The notes under the pieces: model-generated
What the model was told of the DNA's origin: nothing
The model's input: only the letters and a program-made list of their open reading frames with translations
The model's database searches: none
Translations under genes and position numbers: made by a program
Origin: a virus
Reading direction: 5' to 3' (one strand)
IMG/VR virus record: IMGVR_UViG_3300028840_003924
Location: 1 to 64,000 of that record
DNA: 64,000 nt
In this document: positions 48,464 through 57,317 of the stretch, piece after piece
How the letters are laid out: the number at the start of each line of letters is the position of its first letter
Position numbering within the stretch: the stretch's first letter is position 1

Positions 48464-48533
48464 ATTAGTGTTATCGACATATCGGCCTGATATCTTAAGG
48501 CAAAATACTCCTTTAGGCTTTAAGGAGGGTGAA

Positions 48534-49211
48534 ATGAAGATTTTTCTACGAGACCGGAACCCAGGAATGATCAGCGCCTGGAAGAAGCACTTCTCAGAGT
48601 GTAATGATGTTGATATCTCATTGGGAGATATCTTTGAAGGCTTCAACCACAAGGTAGACGCCATCGTCAGCCCGGCCAACAGTTTTGGCTTCATGGATGG
48701 GGGAATCGATTACGTCTATAGCATGAAGTTTGGTTGGGAGATGTCTGAGCGGTTGCGTAAAGAGATTCTCGCTATCTACGGCGGCGAGCTTCTTGTGGGC
48801 TCGGCCCACGTCATCGAAACGGGCAGCGAGGACATTCCTTGGTTGATCTGCGCCCCCACGATGCGGGTTCCCATGGATGTTTCTGACACTGTAAATGCCT
48901 TCCTTGCTTTCAGAGCCGCCCTCTACGCTGTAAACCTCCATAATTGGCGAGCCGAAAACAAGGACAAAGAACTCCAAAAAATCGAATCTATCCTTTGCCC
49001 CGGTCTCGGAACTGCCGTAGGTGAAATGCCTTATACGATTTGCGCACAACAGATGCATATTGCATACCGACATTGTATCCAGAAAAATATCCCAGTCTAT
49101 GAGAACTTGGGAGATGCATATCGGGTGCATTACATGATGGTGGGAGCGATGGGCCAAACGCCTCAAACCGCAATCAAATTGGCCATTCCAAAGACCGATG
49201 ACGAAGCTTAA
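48534..49211 (+). CDS. Macro-domain protein
   Basis: A 225-residue protein from ATG 48534 (AAGGAGG upstream). The ADP-ribose loop SPANSFGFMDGGID at 46-59 and a second loop PGLGTAVGEMPY identify a macro domain. Such domains bind or remove ADP-ribose, or hydrolyse ADP-ribose-1''-phosphate. It might counter host ADP-ribosylation or NAD-based defence; that is inference. Its stop overlaps that of the convergent gene by four bases. Confidence 0.85.
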   Translation: MKIFLRDRNPGMISAWKKHFSECNDVDISLGDIFEGFNHKVDAIVSPANSFGFMDGGIDYVYSMKFGWEMSERLRKEILAIYGGELLVGSAHVIETGSEDIPWLICAPTMRVPMDVSDTVNAFLAFRAALYAVNLHNWRAENKDKELQKIESILCPGLGTAVGEMPYTICAQQMHIAYRHCIQKNIPVYENLGDAYRVHYMMVGAMGQTPQTAIKLAIPKTDDEA

Positions 49212-50089
49212 CCGGCAAACATCTCATCGAAGCCATGATCTACAGCCCATTTAGCTAACTCGTAGACTGCCTTTGCGGCTCTTACGATACGCCCTGCGTC
49301 AAGTCCGCCCTGGTAAATCCGAGGGCCTTCACTCTCGGGGTCAGGACCCTGAGGCTCTTTGGTATACATCGTGGCCCAGTTGTAGATATCGCCTCCCATG
49401 CGATCATAAGCTCGAATGTAGTCCGAGGCTTTGAAGTTGTAACCCCGCCACTCCCCCTCCTCTTCAGGAGGCTCTTCACCGGCCAACTGTGAAACCACAC
49501 CTTGCACTGGGTCAGGACCAGCCGAAGGTAAGTCAAACAAGTCTTCAAATAGCGCTTTCGCCGTTGGGAATCCCATGTTGACATCGGGCGGCATATCTGC
49601 TTTCTCGATTGCCTGTGGATCGAGCTTAATAGGAATACGAATGACACGGGTTTTGTCTAGTTGACCACCGCTCGCCCCAAGGTACTCTCTCTTGATATCC
49701 TCGTCCGACTCGGGCCATTTTCGCAAATCTCTTGTTAGAGCATCCGCATAACTTTCTTCTCTCGGCTCACCCATTGTACCACCCACCTTTTCCACGTATT
49801 CCTTAATCTTCGTAAGGATCGGTCGAATCATATCGGGTGGGATTTCAGAATTGGGTCTATTCATATAGAGATTGACAATGCCCTCAAGGTTGAAGTGGTC
49901 GTCGCCATCTGGAGAGATTTGTTCGTATCCCATTGGTACTATTGGATGAACTGCTCGCATCAACTCATTCGTTAGACTCAGTAAATCTTCAGGAACCCGC
50001 CTAGCATGTAACTCTCTCCATTGGTCTTGGGTCATCGAAACACCCACATCCACACTCTCATTCAGTTTTACCCATTCTCTAAATCGCAT
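49208..50089 (-). CDS. Protein with capsid-targeting-like start
   Basis: A 293-residue product starting MRFREWVKLNESVDVGVS; L-N-E|S fits the gp21 cleavage pattern. The rest is acidic and Pro-containing, with a helical end (AGRIVRAAKAVYELAKWAVD). GGAGGTACA precedes the ATG. No enzyme motif. Candidate packaged or internal head protein. Confidence 0.55.
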   Translation of the reverse strand: MRFREWVKLNESVDVGVSMTQDQWRELHARRVPEDLLSLTNELMRAVHPIVPMGYEQISPDGDDHFNLEGIVNLYMNRPNSEIPPDMIRPILTKIKEYVEKVGGTMGEPREESYADALTRDLRKWPESDEDIKREYLGASGGQLDKTRVIRIPIKLDPQAIEKADMPPDVNMGFPTAKALFEDLFDLPSAGPDPVQGVVSQLAGEEPPEEEGEWRGYNFKASDYIRAYDRMGGDIYNWATMYTKEPQGPDPESEGPRIYQGGLDAGRIVRAAKAVYELAKWAVDHGFDEMFAG

Positions 50090-50153
50090 TGTACCTCCGC
50101 AGAATTACTATATTGTATTCAAGTTTGGCGTCATTTCTGCCGATACTAGAAAT

Positions 50154-51182
50154 ATGCGAGTAGATCACGATAGATTCATCGAATGGGCCGAAAGGCACTT
50201 TGACGGGGTCACTGAAAAAGGATACCAAGTCTGGGTGAATGATCCATGGTGGGAGAATGAATACGGTCTACCCGATAGAGATCGCAAATGTGGCATCAAC
50301 ACAGATAAGGGCTGCTTCAACACCTTCAAAAGCGAGCGACACGGGAACATCGTTGAATTTGTGATGTTCATCGAAGGTTGCGATTGGGAAACCGCTCTGG
50401 AGATTCTCGGTGACGAGAATCTCCAGAGCTTCAATGCCAAGGTCGCTGAATTTATCCAAGGGGAGGAAAAAAGGGAACAGGAGGAGAAGCCTCCGGTCAC
50501 CCTTCCTGAAGGTAGCTACCTAATCGAATCATTAAGTCTCAACAACCAACGACGCACCTGGGCTGAAAACTATCTGAAAAAGCGGAAGATTAAGCCCACG
50601 GGTTTGATGATAGCACTTAAGAGCAAATATAGGGATCGTATCGTTATTCCTTACTATGATAAAGAAGGAAAGCTCATCTACTTCAACACCAGATCACTCT
50701 CTGGGAAGGATAAGCTCAGGTACTGGGGACCGAAGAAAGAAGAGTTCGGTGTCGGAAAGACCGATGTGCTATGGATGGGTAAATGGCCACTACAAGGAGA
50801 GACCGTCTACTTGACCGAGGGCGAGTTTGACGCCATGAGCCTTATCCAATGCGGTTTCAACGCTGCTGCCTGTGGTGGAAAGATTCTCTCCGACACTCAA
50901 ACAGAAATGCTTGCACCCTATCGAATCGCCTTGGCCTTCGATGCTGACAAAGCGGGTGAGGACATCTACGAAATCTGGCAGAAGTTGAACAATACAGAGT
51001 ACAAGAAGTTAGACAAGCGACGTAGGGTTACTATTATTCGCCCGCCCGAAGAATACAAAGATTGGAACAACTTTCTCGTCAAACACAAACCGGGACTCAT
51101 CCAGTGTTACATCGAAAGGTTTGAGGTTCCATGCAACGAAGATACGTTCACGACGAGAATGTACAAGACAAAGAAAATCTAG
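50154..51182 (+). CDS. DnaG-like DNA primase
   Basis: A 342-residue primase. N-terminal CHC2-like zinc region with C46, C54 and H63 around GINTDKGCFNTFK. The Toprim domain has LTEGEFDAMSL (about 222-232) and LAFDADKAGED (about 261-271), with the expected Glu and DxD residues. Shorter than bacterial DnaG. It makes RNA primers for the phage replisome, whose helicase and polymerase are outside the window. No clear ribosome site before the ATG. Confidence 0.85.
   Translation: MRVDHDRFIEWAERHFDGVTEKGYQVWVNDPWWENEYGLPDRDRKCGINTDKGCFNTFKSERHGNIVEFVMFIEGCDWETALEILGDENLQSFNAKVAEFIQGEEKREQEEKPPVTLPEGSYLIESLSLNNQRRTWAENYLKKRKIKPTGLMIALKSKYRDRIVIPYYDKEGKLIYFNTRSLSGKDKLRYWGPKKEEFGVGKTDVLWMGKWPLQGETVYLTEGEFDAMSLIQCGFNAAACGGKILSDTQTEMLAPYRIALAFDADKAGEDIYEIWQKLNNTEYKKLDKRRRVTIIRPPEEYKDWNNFLVKHKPGLIQCYIERFEVPCNEDTFTTRMYKTKKI
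50394..50429. repeat. Perfect 16-bp hairpin inside the primase gene
   Basis: The arms 50394-50409 and 50414-50429 are perfect reverse complements around GTGA. It is in the zinc/Toprim linker region of the coding sequence and has no U-tract. Confidence 0.7.
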
Positions 51183-51189
51183 GAGTCAC

Positions 51190-51600
51190 ATGTTATCAGA
51201 AGAGCTTACTGAAGAGCTACAATACTTTGTTGGAAAGGTTTGTACCGTCCTTACCGGACCAATGGCAATGCCGGTGGACGACAAGAGTCTTAGCACTTGG
51301 TTTACGATGCAAATCGATGGAGTTGACGGCGAGGCTATTGTCGGCACCGACATTCGACGTGGAACAAAACAAGTGTTCTTCCACCCAGTAATAGGCATCG
51401 TCGAAGAAGAGGTCCTCACAGAGAGTGATCCACGCTATGAAAAACTACAGGAGCAAGCGAAATCTGCTGTACTACAAAAACAGGCGCTACAGGCGGCGTC
51501 AGCAGAAGCCAAAACGGTACAAATAGATCAACTACAAGAACAAGCTGCGGCCATGAAAAGTAAGTGGTCGACAGCCCCAACAGAAAGAGAAAAGAAATGA
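51190..51600 (+). CDS. Small protein downstream of primase
   Basis: A 136-residue product from ATG 51190 (TAGGAG upstream), eight bases after the primase gene. The N-terminal half is beta-rich; the C-terminal half is helical coiled-coil (EQAKSAVLQKQALQAASAEA). The stop overlaps the next ATG (ATGA). Possibly linked with replication by position; no family recognised. Confidence 0.55.
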   Translation: MLSEELTEELQYFVGKVCTVLTGPMAMPVDDKSLSTWFTMQIDGVDGEAIVGTDIRRGTKQVFFHPVIGIVEEEVLTESDPRYEKLQEQAKSAVLQKQALQAASAEAKTVQIDQLQEQAAAMKSKWSTAPTEREKK

Positions 51601-51968
51601 ACGACAAGAACATCATCGAAACCACTCTCATCCCGTTTAAGGTGAGTGACGATCTAAACGAAACCCTTTGTAGCATGCGTGCCGGAATCGAACAAGTCGT
51701 CCGTGAAGATGAAGTGCTTCACTACGACTACCTAACCATCAAAGGTCGCCAGTTGTTTGAATTACTCTTAGTCAACTGGGCCATTAGCGCCACGGCAGCG
51801 GATCAGTTAGAGATCAACAATCGTGAAACTCTGGCCGAATGTGAGGAGCTTCTCGACGACGCAAACGAGATATTCTGCGAGCAGCTAAAACAACAAGAGA
51901 AAGATGTCTATGCAAAGGCCCGTAATGACACGATCCGTTTCCTCGCACAAAATAACCGCTCACGATAG
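51597..51968 (+). CDS. Unknown helical protein
   Basis: A 123-residue, mostly helical, acidic protein coupled to the upstream gene by ATGA. It contains LLLVNWAISATAADQLE. No family recognised. Confidence 0.5.
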   Translation: MNDKNIIETTLIPFKVSDDLNETLCSMRAGIEQVVREDEVLHYDYLTIKGRQLFELLLVNWAISATAADQLEINNRETLAECEELLDDANEIFCEQLKQQEKDVYAKARNDTIRFLAQNNRSR

Positions 51969-51977
51969 TGAAATATC

Positions 51978-52838
51978 ATGGATAGAGATACTTGCACCTT
52001 TTGCCTTGAAGGCCAGAAAGTCTACAAGGACCCGTACTCCTGGTCATGTGATGTCTGCGGAATGAACGGTAACGACGAGTTTCCGGTACTTGGTATTGAA
52101 GAGATTGCCACAACCGAAGAGTTGGAACTACCAAATTTCGCAGCACTACCCCCGCAAGGTATACCAGGGTCTTATGGCATCTTCGGATCGAGCAGTAAGC
52201 CAAAGAAGAAGAAGCTGAAAGCTAAATGGACACGGGAAGCTATGGAAGATATCCAACAGTTCCACAAGATCGATATGTCGAATGGGATGGATGGGTTCGT
52301 TTCGGGAGAATTTCCCAAAGAGGATACTAATTCGTTAGACCAAATGGCATCGGAAGATTTACCCACTATCACCCAGATACTATACCCAGGACCTCCACAC
52401 GGAAACAGCGGCCACCGGTATACCATGTACCAAACGAGCCACCGGATTAAACGAGGTACGCTTGCTGGTATAATCGCAAGGCGTGGCCACCCACTTGTGA
52501 TGCTTGGCCAGTTCATAGATGACCCCAAAGACCCGCTCGAATCGCTCTCGTTCACAAGTGATTGTGCAATGAGTGGGCGCATTTGGCATAGCTCTGGATT
52601 TATTGAAATCAACTGGGGGCACCGCCTGCCACCAATGCATTGTATCTCGGTCGACTATGCACGAGCGCAAGGTAAGAAAGCGTTTCACCCGCCCTATAAA
52701 TGGAAAGTCGAAACGACCGCTGGGTCATCGTGGGTCTTCTATACGACCAGCAGCGCTAAAGGCGATGCAATTATACACTTGATTCGAGCATTCAAGTTAT
52801 CGTCAGATAAGATCAAGAAGCTTCAGCGAGTAGTGTAG
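51978..52838 (+). CDS. Zinc-ribbon protein of unknown function
   Basis: A 286-residue protein. The N-terminus has CTFC and CDVC pairs (about 6-27), a zinc ribbon. Positions 90-285 are a mixed domain with HKIDMSNGMD and FTSDCAMSGRIWHSSGF. No enzyme motif is evident. The gene is followed by a strong hairpin. Position near primase suggests a nucleic-acid role, which is inference. Confidence 0.5.
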   Translation: MDRDTCTFCLEGQKVYKDPYSWSCDVCGMNGNDEFPVLGIEEIATTEELELPNFAALPPQGIPGSYGIFGSSSKPKKKKLKAKWTREAMEDIQQFHKIDMSNGMDGFVSGEFPKEDTNSLDQMASEDLPTITQILYPGPPHGNSGHRYTMYQTSHRIKRGTLAGIIARRGHPLVMLGQFIDDPKDPLESLSFTSDCAMSGRIWHSSGFIEINWGHRLPPMHCISVDYARAQGKKAFHPPYKWKVETTAGSSWVFYTTSSAKGDAIIHLIRAFKLSSDKIKKLQRVV

Positions 52839-52846
52839 CCCCGCCA

Positions 52847-52879
52847 GCCACCACCCGCCGCAGTGCGGCGGGTGGTGGC
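52847..52879. terminator. GC-rich hairpin between convergent genes
   Basis: A perfect 15-bp stem (GCCACCACCCGCCGC, loop AGT, complement) after the 51978 gene. There is no U-tract on either side. It may end both transcripts. The rest of the short gap holds nothing else. Confidence 0.65.
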
Positions 52880-52911
52880 ACTTTGATCTGCCTGCACTAC
52901 CCTACACACCT

Positions 52912-53148
52912 TCACGCCGACTTTATGTAGTGCGGCAGTTTCTTGAGCGCCATAATGTGGGAATCAAATTCATGGTATGGGCTGTTCGGGTACTCAAAGA
53001 CAGCTTCGTTGAAAGCTTCTTCGTCTTTGTCGAGTACGTCGAAATAGAATATCTTACCTTTACGTCCAACGACTGTAAAGCCATGCATTCGCAGATAGGC
53101 TGCTACCCCAAGGTCTTCAATGCTTTTTCGTACTGTATTTTCACTCAT
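52912..53148 (-). CDS. DUF5659-like small protein
   Basis: A 78-residue protein with AAGGAG before ATG. The sequence AAYLRMHGFTVVGRKGKIFY is typical of a short DUF5659-type family found in phages. Acidic C-terminal half. Its ATG overlaps the upstream gene's stop (ATGA), so it is coupled to the small capsid-like gene. Confidence 0.65.
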   Translation of the reverse strand: MSENTVRKSIEDLGVAAYLRMHGFTVVGRKGKIFYFDVLDKDEEAFNEAVFEYPNSPYHEFDSHIMALKKLPHYIKSA

Positions 53149-53318
53149 TCAGTTTTCTCCTTCTTGGATCGTTTCTTCTTCTCGTTGGCCAATCGCTCAC
53201 TCTCCAACGATATCGCTTTTTGGTAGACTTTGTAGAACTCATAATCCATAGTAGAACGTGTCTCCCACAGTTTCTCTAGCTCCTTAGCTTCTGCTAACAA
53301 CTTTTCATTGAAGTTCAT
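53145..53318 (-). CDS. Small protein copying the N-terminus of the capsid protein
   Basis: A 57-residue product. Its first 18 residues (MNFNEKLLAEAKELEKLW) are 14/18 identical to those of the major capsid protein (MNFNARLLNEAKELESLW), while the rest is a Lys/Glu-rich helix (KKKRSKKEK). It lacks any other capsid domain. Translation is coupled at both ends (ATGA with the upstream gene at 53315-53318 and with the downstream gene). If the capsid N-terminus is a propeptide that targets or delays assembly, this protein could compete with or assist it; the function is unknown. Confidence 0.65.
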   Translation of the reverse strand: MNFNEKLLAEAKELEKLWETRSTMDYEFYKVYQKAISLESERLANEKKKRSKKEKTE

Positions 53319-55615
53319 ATATCTCTACCTCTAGGCGGTATGTAGTTATCATCAGCTAGTTTCACCAAGTGCGCCCTGACATACGGAATCTGCATGTCCC
53401 GAAAATAGTCACCAGGGAAGTGGTTCACAAGTCTGTTACATTGGAACTTAACCGGCGTTCCAATGAATCGGGCGTAGTTCCTATTGGTATAGTACCAGAA
53501 GCTGTTACTGTTCCAGAACGAATTTCCGCTCCACAAGACCCGCCCATTACGTCGGGTCATTACCACATGGTGTTCTGGCACTGTGATACAATATACTTTA
53601 CCTTTGTAATCCACCACCTCTTTCTTACGAGGCAAGTAACTTTCTTTTGATTTCGACACGCAGACTAAGTATATGTCATGCTTAGCCCGATAATCGGGAT
53701 TACAAGATACGGACTTCCCCATTCTATCTTCTTTACCAACTGTGGCACGATAACCGCACTTAACTGCCACCTCCTGCACATCTTTTGCCAACTGGGAGGA
53801 TGTAGTTGCGTATGTAGATGACTTTGCACCATTCTTAGTGCCATCACCTAATATCAACGTGGTCAAAAGCCGTTCCAATAAACTAGGATGAAGCTGTTTG
53901 ATTGAAACAGGGATATACTTCTCCCATGACTTACCCAATTTGGATAACCACAAGGCCAGGAACTTGTCGTTGAAATACCACCCATTCTCTGTGCGGCATG
54001 GTTTATATCCCATCTCCCTCAATGTCCGCCCAATAAGATCAAACTTCTCCTTGTTAGCCTTTTCAGATTGATGGACTTGAATGCGATAGAAGTTATATCG
54101 GCCACCTTCTTCGATACTACTATTGATAGAAACGCAACCTTCCGAAATGTACCACCCTAAGAAGTCTACAAATGACCCTATAGGTAACCTCACGGTGTCA
54201 TTTGCAAAACCGCCCTGCGGATTAGAATGCAAAGTGAGCCGGGACCCTGGTATTTCAAAGTACTCGGGATAATCGCCATCAAATTGAGCATTTGATGGAA
54301 TCCGCAAAGGACTGGCATACGTCAACGTTTCTGAAGCATCCATTCTCCGGAATCGTGTTGTTTCATCCGAACTTCCAACGATCATCCCGTGATTAGGGGT
54401 TACCAAGGCATCAATATGACGCCCTTTGTAGTGAATCATATCGCCATCATAGTCGTAAGAGTGTACATGTTCGGCGGGAAGCTCAACCACCCGATCAGTT
54501 TCCGGGTCGAGCACATGGAATAATTCCGTGCCATCTAGGTCTTGAAAGCGAACAAAACCTTTAGTTGTAAAGACTTCTGTTTGCTCATCATGACAACAAT
54601 GCGTCGGGTCCTGAAAAGCACCACGACCATCTGTACTAGGCACATCAATCAAGAACCAACCATTGGGTGCGAGGCATCGCCACGCCTCCTTCATCGTATG
54701 GATTGGGTTCTTGAGATGCTCAACAGCATCTTTCGCACGGAAGACGCCCACACTATTGTTCTCGAATGGCCAAGCGTAATCGAGATCGGCCTTGATTGTC
54801 GCCCCGGCACAATATTTGTCTACACCGATATATCCCGGTGGGGCACTCTCGCCACAACACAAGTCCACCTTCTTAAGACCTTCATCGTCACACCACTTAG
54901 CCACCATGGGTTCGATATACTGATCGTGTAATTCACGGGTAACGTGCTGAATCTTCTTATTCTTATCACCGTAGCAAGTGTTATCACCTACATTGTAGTT
55001 GTATAGCGGAACTGGTACCCGCACGCACTTCCCATGAATGTATGTGCGACAAAGAAGTTCGTGGTCATCCGCTACGTCATAATTGGAATTATGACCGCCG
55101 ATCCTGTCATAGAAACTCTTACGCCACGCACGAACATGATTTGGCGCAAACCAGATGTAGGAGAAAGCTAAGGGGTCAGGATCAAATGCACGAGTCACAA
55201 CTTGACCGCCCTGCATGTTGTACTTCCATCCGAATTTCTCGGAGAAAGGTCGAACTGTCTTGCCATCCCTCCATTCAAACCAATCTGAATAAGCGAAGTC
55301 TACACTTGGGTCTTCAAAGGCTTGCGATAACGCTTCTAGGCAGTTCGATTGGAGCCAATCATCATGATCAAGTTCAACCAGGACATCACCCGTAGCGTAA
55401 CCACAGGCGACCTTCTTAAGTTCGCCAATAGAGTCTGTGTCTTTGTCAAGGACATGCACCTTGATCTTTCCGGTACCTTCAACATTCTCAGACTTACCTT
55501 TACCATTTACCAATACAACCCATTCCCAATCCAAATAGGTTTGAGCCAACATACTCTCACGAGCCTTAGCTAATTTCCAAGGCTCGTGAGTCGGTGTGAT
55601 AACAGAAAACTTCAT
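53315..55615 (-). CDS. GT2 glycosyltransferase-methyltransferase with intein
   Basis: A 766-residue precursor. Residues 1-215 are a GT-A family 2 glycosyltransferase (SVITPTHEPWKLAKARESML, metal motif LDHDD at 82-86). Residues about 225-340 and the last 68 form a methyltransferase-like domain (VDLCCGESAPPGYIGVDKY, DVPSTDGRGAFQDPTH). The intein interrupts the conserved segment DPTHxSFWNxxSFWYYT. Spliced protein is about 408 residues. It likely adds and methylates a sugar; target unknown. ATG 55615 lies just after the stop of the upstream gene; GGAG is eight bases before. Confidence 0.8.
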   Translation of the reverse strand: MKFSVITPTHEPWKLAKARESMLAQTYLDWEWVVLVNGKGKSENVEGTGKIKVHVLDKDTDSIGELKKVACGYATGDVLVELDHDDWLQSNCLEALSQAFEDPSVDFAYSDWFEWRDGKTVRPFSEKFGWKYNMQGGQVVTRAFDPDPLAFSYIWFAPNHVRAWRKSFYDRIGGHNSNYDVADDHELLCRTYIHGKCVRVPVPLYNYNVGDNTCYGDKNKKIQHVTRELHDQYIEPMVAKWCDDEGLKKVDLCCGESAPPGYIGVDKYCAGATIKADLDYAWPFENNSVGVFRAKDAVEHLKNPIHTMKEAWRCLAPNGWFLIDVPSTDGRGAFQDPTHCCHDEQTEVFTTKGFVRFQDLDGTELFHVLDPETDRVVELPAEHVHSYDYDGDMIHYKGRHIDALVTPNHGMIVGSSDETTRFRRMDASETLTYASPLRIPSNAQFDGDYPEYFEIPGSRLTLHSNPQGGFANDTVRLPIGSFVDFLGWYISEGCVSINSSIEEGGRYNFYRIQVHQSEKANKEKFDLIGRTLREMGYKPCRTENGWYFNDKFLALWLSKLGKSWEKYIPVSIKQLHPSLLERLLTTLILGDGTKNGAKSSTYATTSSQLAKDVQEVAVKCGYRATVGKEDRMGKSVSCNPDYRAKHDIYLVCVSKSKESYLPRKKEVVDYKGKVYCITVPEHHVVMTRRNGRVLWSGNSFWNSNSFWYYTNRNYARFIGTPVKFQCNRLVNHFPGDYFRDMQIPYVRAHLVKLADDNYIPPRGRDI
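53522..54595 (-). other. Intein with LAGLIDADG homing endonuclease
   Basis: A 358-residue intein. It starts CHDEQTEVFTTKGF and ends in PEHHVVMTRRNGRVLWSGN, with Ser+1. Two endonuclease motifs are intact: FLGWYISEG and LTTLILGDG. The penultimate residue is Gly, not His. The junction after splicing is DPTHC|SFWN. The endonuclease should spread the intein into vacant copies. Confidence 0.88.
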
Positions 55616-56290
55616 TCATTTACTCCGAAGATGGCATCGCTGCCACCATTTCTTTGGTTTCTTCTTTTCTTCTTCTAGCTGCTTTGCCAGTTCATCACTG
55701 GTCATAAAGCCGCACAGGACTTGGGAATCTGGTGTAACCCACTTGGCTACCGACTTCCTCCATCGCTGCCTTTCCTCTTCTCTGAGTTGTTCTGGCGTTT
55801 TCTCCTTCTCTTGAAAGAGTTTCTTGAACCAAGACCGCCACCTTTTCCATAGCTTTTTCTTGGGTTTTTGCTTTTCGGGCTTAGGTGGTGGTGGCCCAAC
55901 ACTCTTCAAGCCAGCCGTCCCGTACCTCTTGTACTGACTGTCAGCAAAGTGGTGTAGCTTGCTCTTCCGCTCCCGCTCGTAAGTCATAATGCCCTCTCGG
56001 ACGGGCCTTACGTGAAGCTTTCCACCATCGTCTTCCAAATCGTGCATGATTCTCGAAAGCAGTGGGTCCTTCATTGGTTTTTGTACTGGCAAACTTACCT
56101 GCACGTCCTTAATCTTGCGGGTCTTGCTGACGCTGATATCCAACCGAGGTTCAATATTTGGTACGCCATGCGTCCGCATCAGGTACCGTCGCATACGATT
56201 CTTCATGTGGGCCACGAGGGGAGTCGTAGCGATTTGGTCCTTGTACATCTTTGCAATTCGATTCAATCCGTTAATCATGTTAGAGTTCAT
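55616..56290 (-). CDS. Very basic protein of unknown function
   Basis: A 224-residue protein with GGAGAT before ATG. The C-terminal half is strongly basic and aromatic (KKKLWKRWRSWFKKLFQ). No domain recognised; DNA binding or membrane contact is plausible. It is in a close-packed run with the actin-like and glycosyltransferase genes. Confidence 0.55.
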   Translation of the reverse strand: MNSNMINGLNRIAKMYKDQIATTPLVAHMKNRMRRYLMRTHGVPNIEPRLDISVSKTRKIKDVQVSLPVQKPMKDPLLSRIMHDLEDDGGKLHVRPVREGIMTYERERKSKLHHFADSQYKRYGTAGLKSVGPPPPKPEKQKPKKKLWKRWRSWFKKLFQEKEKTPEQLREEERQRWRKSVAKWVTPDSQVLCGFMTSDELAKQLEEEKKKPKKWWQRCHLRSK

Positions 56291-56300
56291 CTCTATCTCC

Positions 56301-57317
56301 TTATGGGGCTTCCGGGCCCTCAGCCGCTTCGGCTGCCACTAAGCAGCCTCTCACTACGGCGTAGAGATGATCACTTGGCCGTTTGATATCGCCAATCTCA
56401 CACGGAAAGCCAATCTCTTTGACCGTCTTCCGAACAAGCTTGTCGAAACCGGGTGGCGATGCGCAACCGCCTGCAAGGATTATGTCGATAGGATCATCAG
56501 TAGGAATCTTATCAGAGGTCTTTTCCAAACCCTGCTTGATACCTTTCATGGTCTTGCGGATCATGATCTGGTATTGTGTGATGATTGCTCGCTCGATCTC
56601 GTTCTTGGGTTGGGCAAGGAGGTCGATCTTCATCTTCTCCTTGTTAATCCGTGTCTCCGAAACAGCAGCAGCTTTTGCCGCTTGGCGATCAATCCAGTCA
56701 CCGCTGTTTACCAGGGAGAACTGAAAGACTGGGACTGCGTGATTAGCGAAGCAGAGATTGACCATCCCGGCACCAAAGCTAATCCCAATTCCGGTGAGGT
56801 CCTTGTGTTCGAGTTCCGCATAGACAAGTGCGAGACCCTCATTGATTGGATATGGGACGACTTTCTTGTTGTTGTATTCGTACTTCTCGAATATCTGCCT
56901 GAGAACCTCTCGGTGGTAATCGATGTCTGTCTCTTCGTTCAGAGCGTTTGCCGGAACGCTGTAACAGAGCACCTCCTCGTCACGCTCGATCTCACCGATA
57001 AGGCTGTGGATCATCGTAGCGAGGATATCGTAACCTTTCTTTTCTCTGGCATTTACACAACCCTCTTTCATGGGTCGTCGTAACTCTTTGTTACCCATTG
57101 TTTGGGCAATGCTCACAGCATTCTTTCCCACGGCATAAGCAACCCTATCACGCTCAATCAAAGCGACTTTCGCCCTCTTCATCATGTTGAATGTAAAGCG
57201 ATCTTCCAGAGGTATCTCGAAAAATGCATTCACTTCACCCACGATTTCAGGCTTATCATCTTTGCCCTTCTTAGCGCAAAACAAGTTGTATGTTCCGCAA
57301 TCAAAACCTAATGGCAT
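56301..57317 (-). CDS. Actin-like ATPase (ParM/archaeal-actin type)
   Basis: A 338-residue actin-fold protein. Phosphate-1 motif GFDCGTYNL (4-12), connect-1 near YHREVLRQIFEK, phosphate-2 GIGISFGAGMVNL and adenosine motif ILAGGCASPPGF are in order. Phage-encoded filament formers of this type move or centre DNA. The partner gene 57317-57571 overlaps its start by TGATG, as in ParM/ParR-like pairs. AGGAGG precedes the ATG. Confidence 0.75.
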   Translation of the reverse strand: MPLGFDCGTYNLFCAKKGKDDKPEIVGEVNAFFEIPLEDRFTFNMMKRAKVALIERDRVAYAVGKNAVSIAQTMGNKELRRPMKEGCVNAREKKGYDILATMIHSLIGEIERDEEVLCYSVPANALNEETDIDYHREVLRQIFEKYEYNNKKVVPYPINEGLALVYAELEHKDLTGIGISFGAGMVNLCFANHAVPVFQFSLVNSGDWIDRQAAKAAAVSETRINKEKMKIDLLAQPKNEIERAIITQYQIMIRKTMKGIKQGLEKTSDKIPTDDPIDIILAGGCASPPGFDKLVRKTVKEIGFPCEIGDIKRPSDHLYAVVRGCLVAAEAAEGPEAP

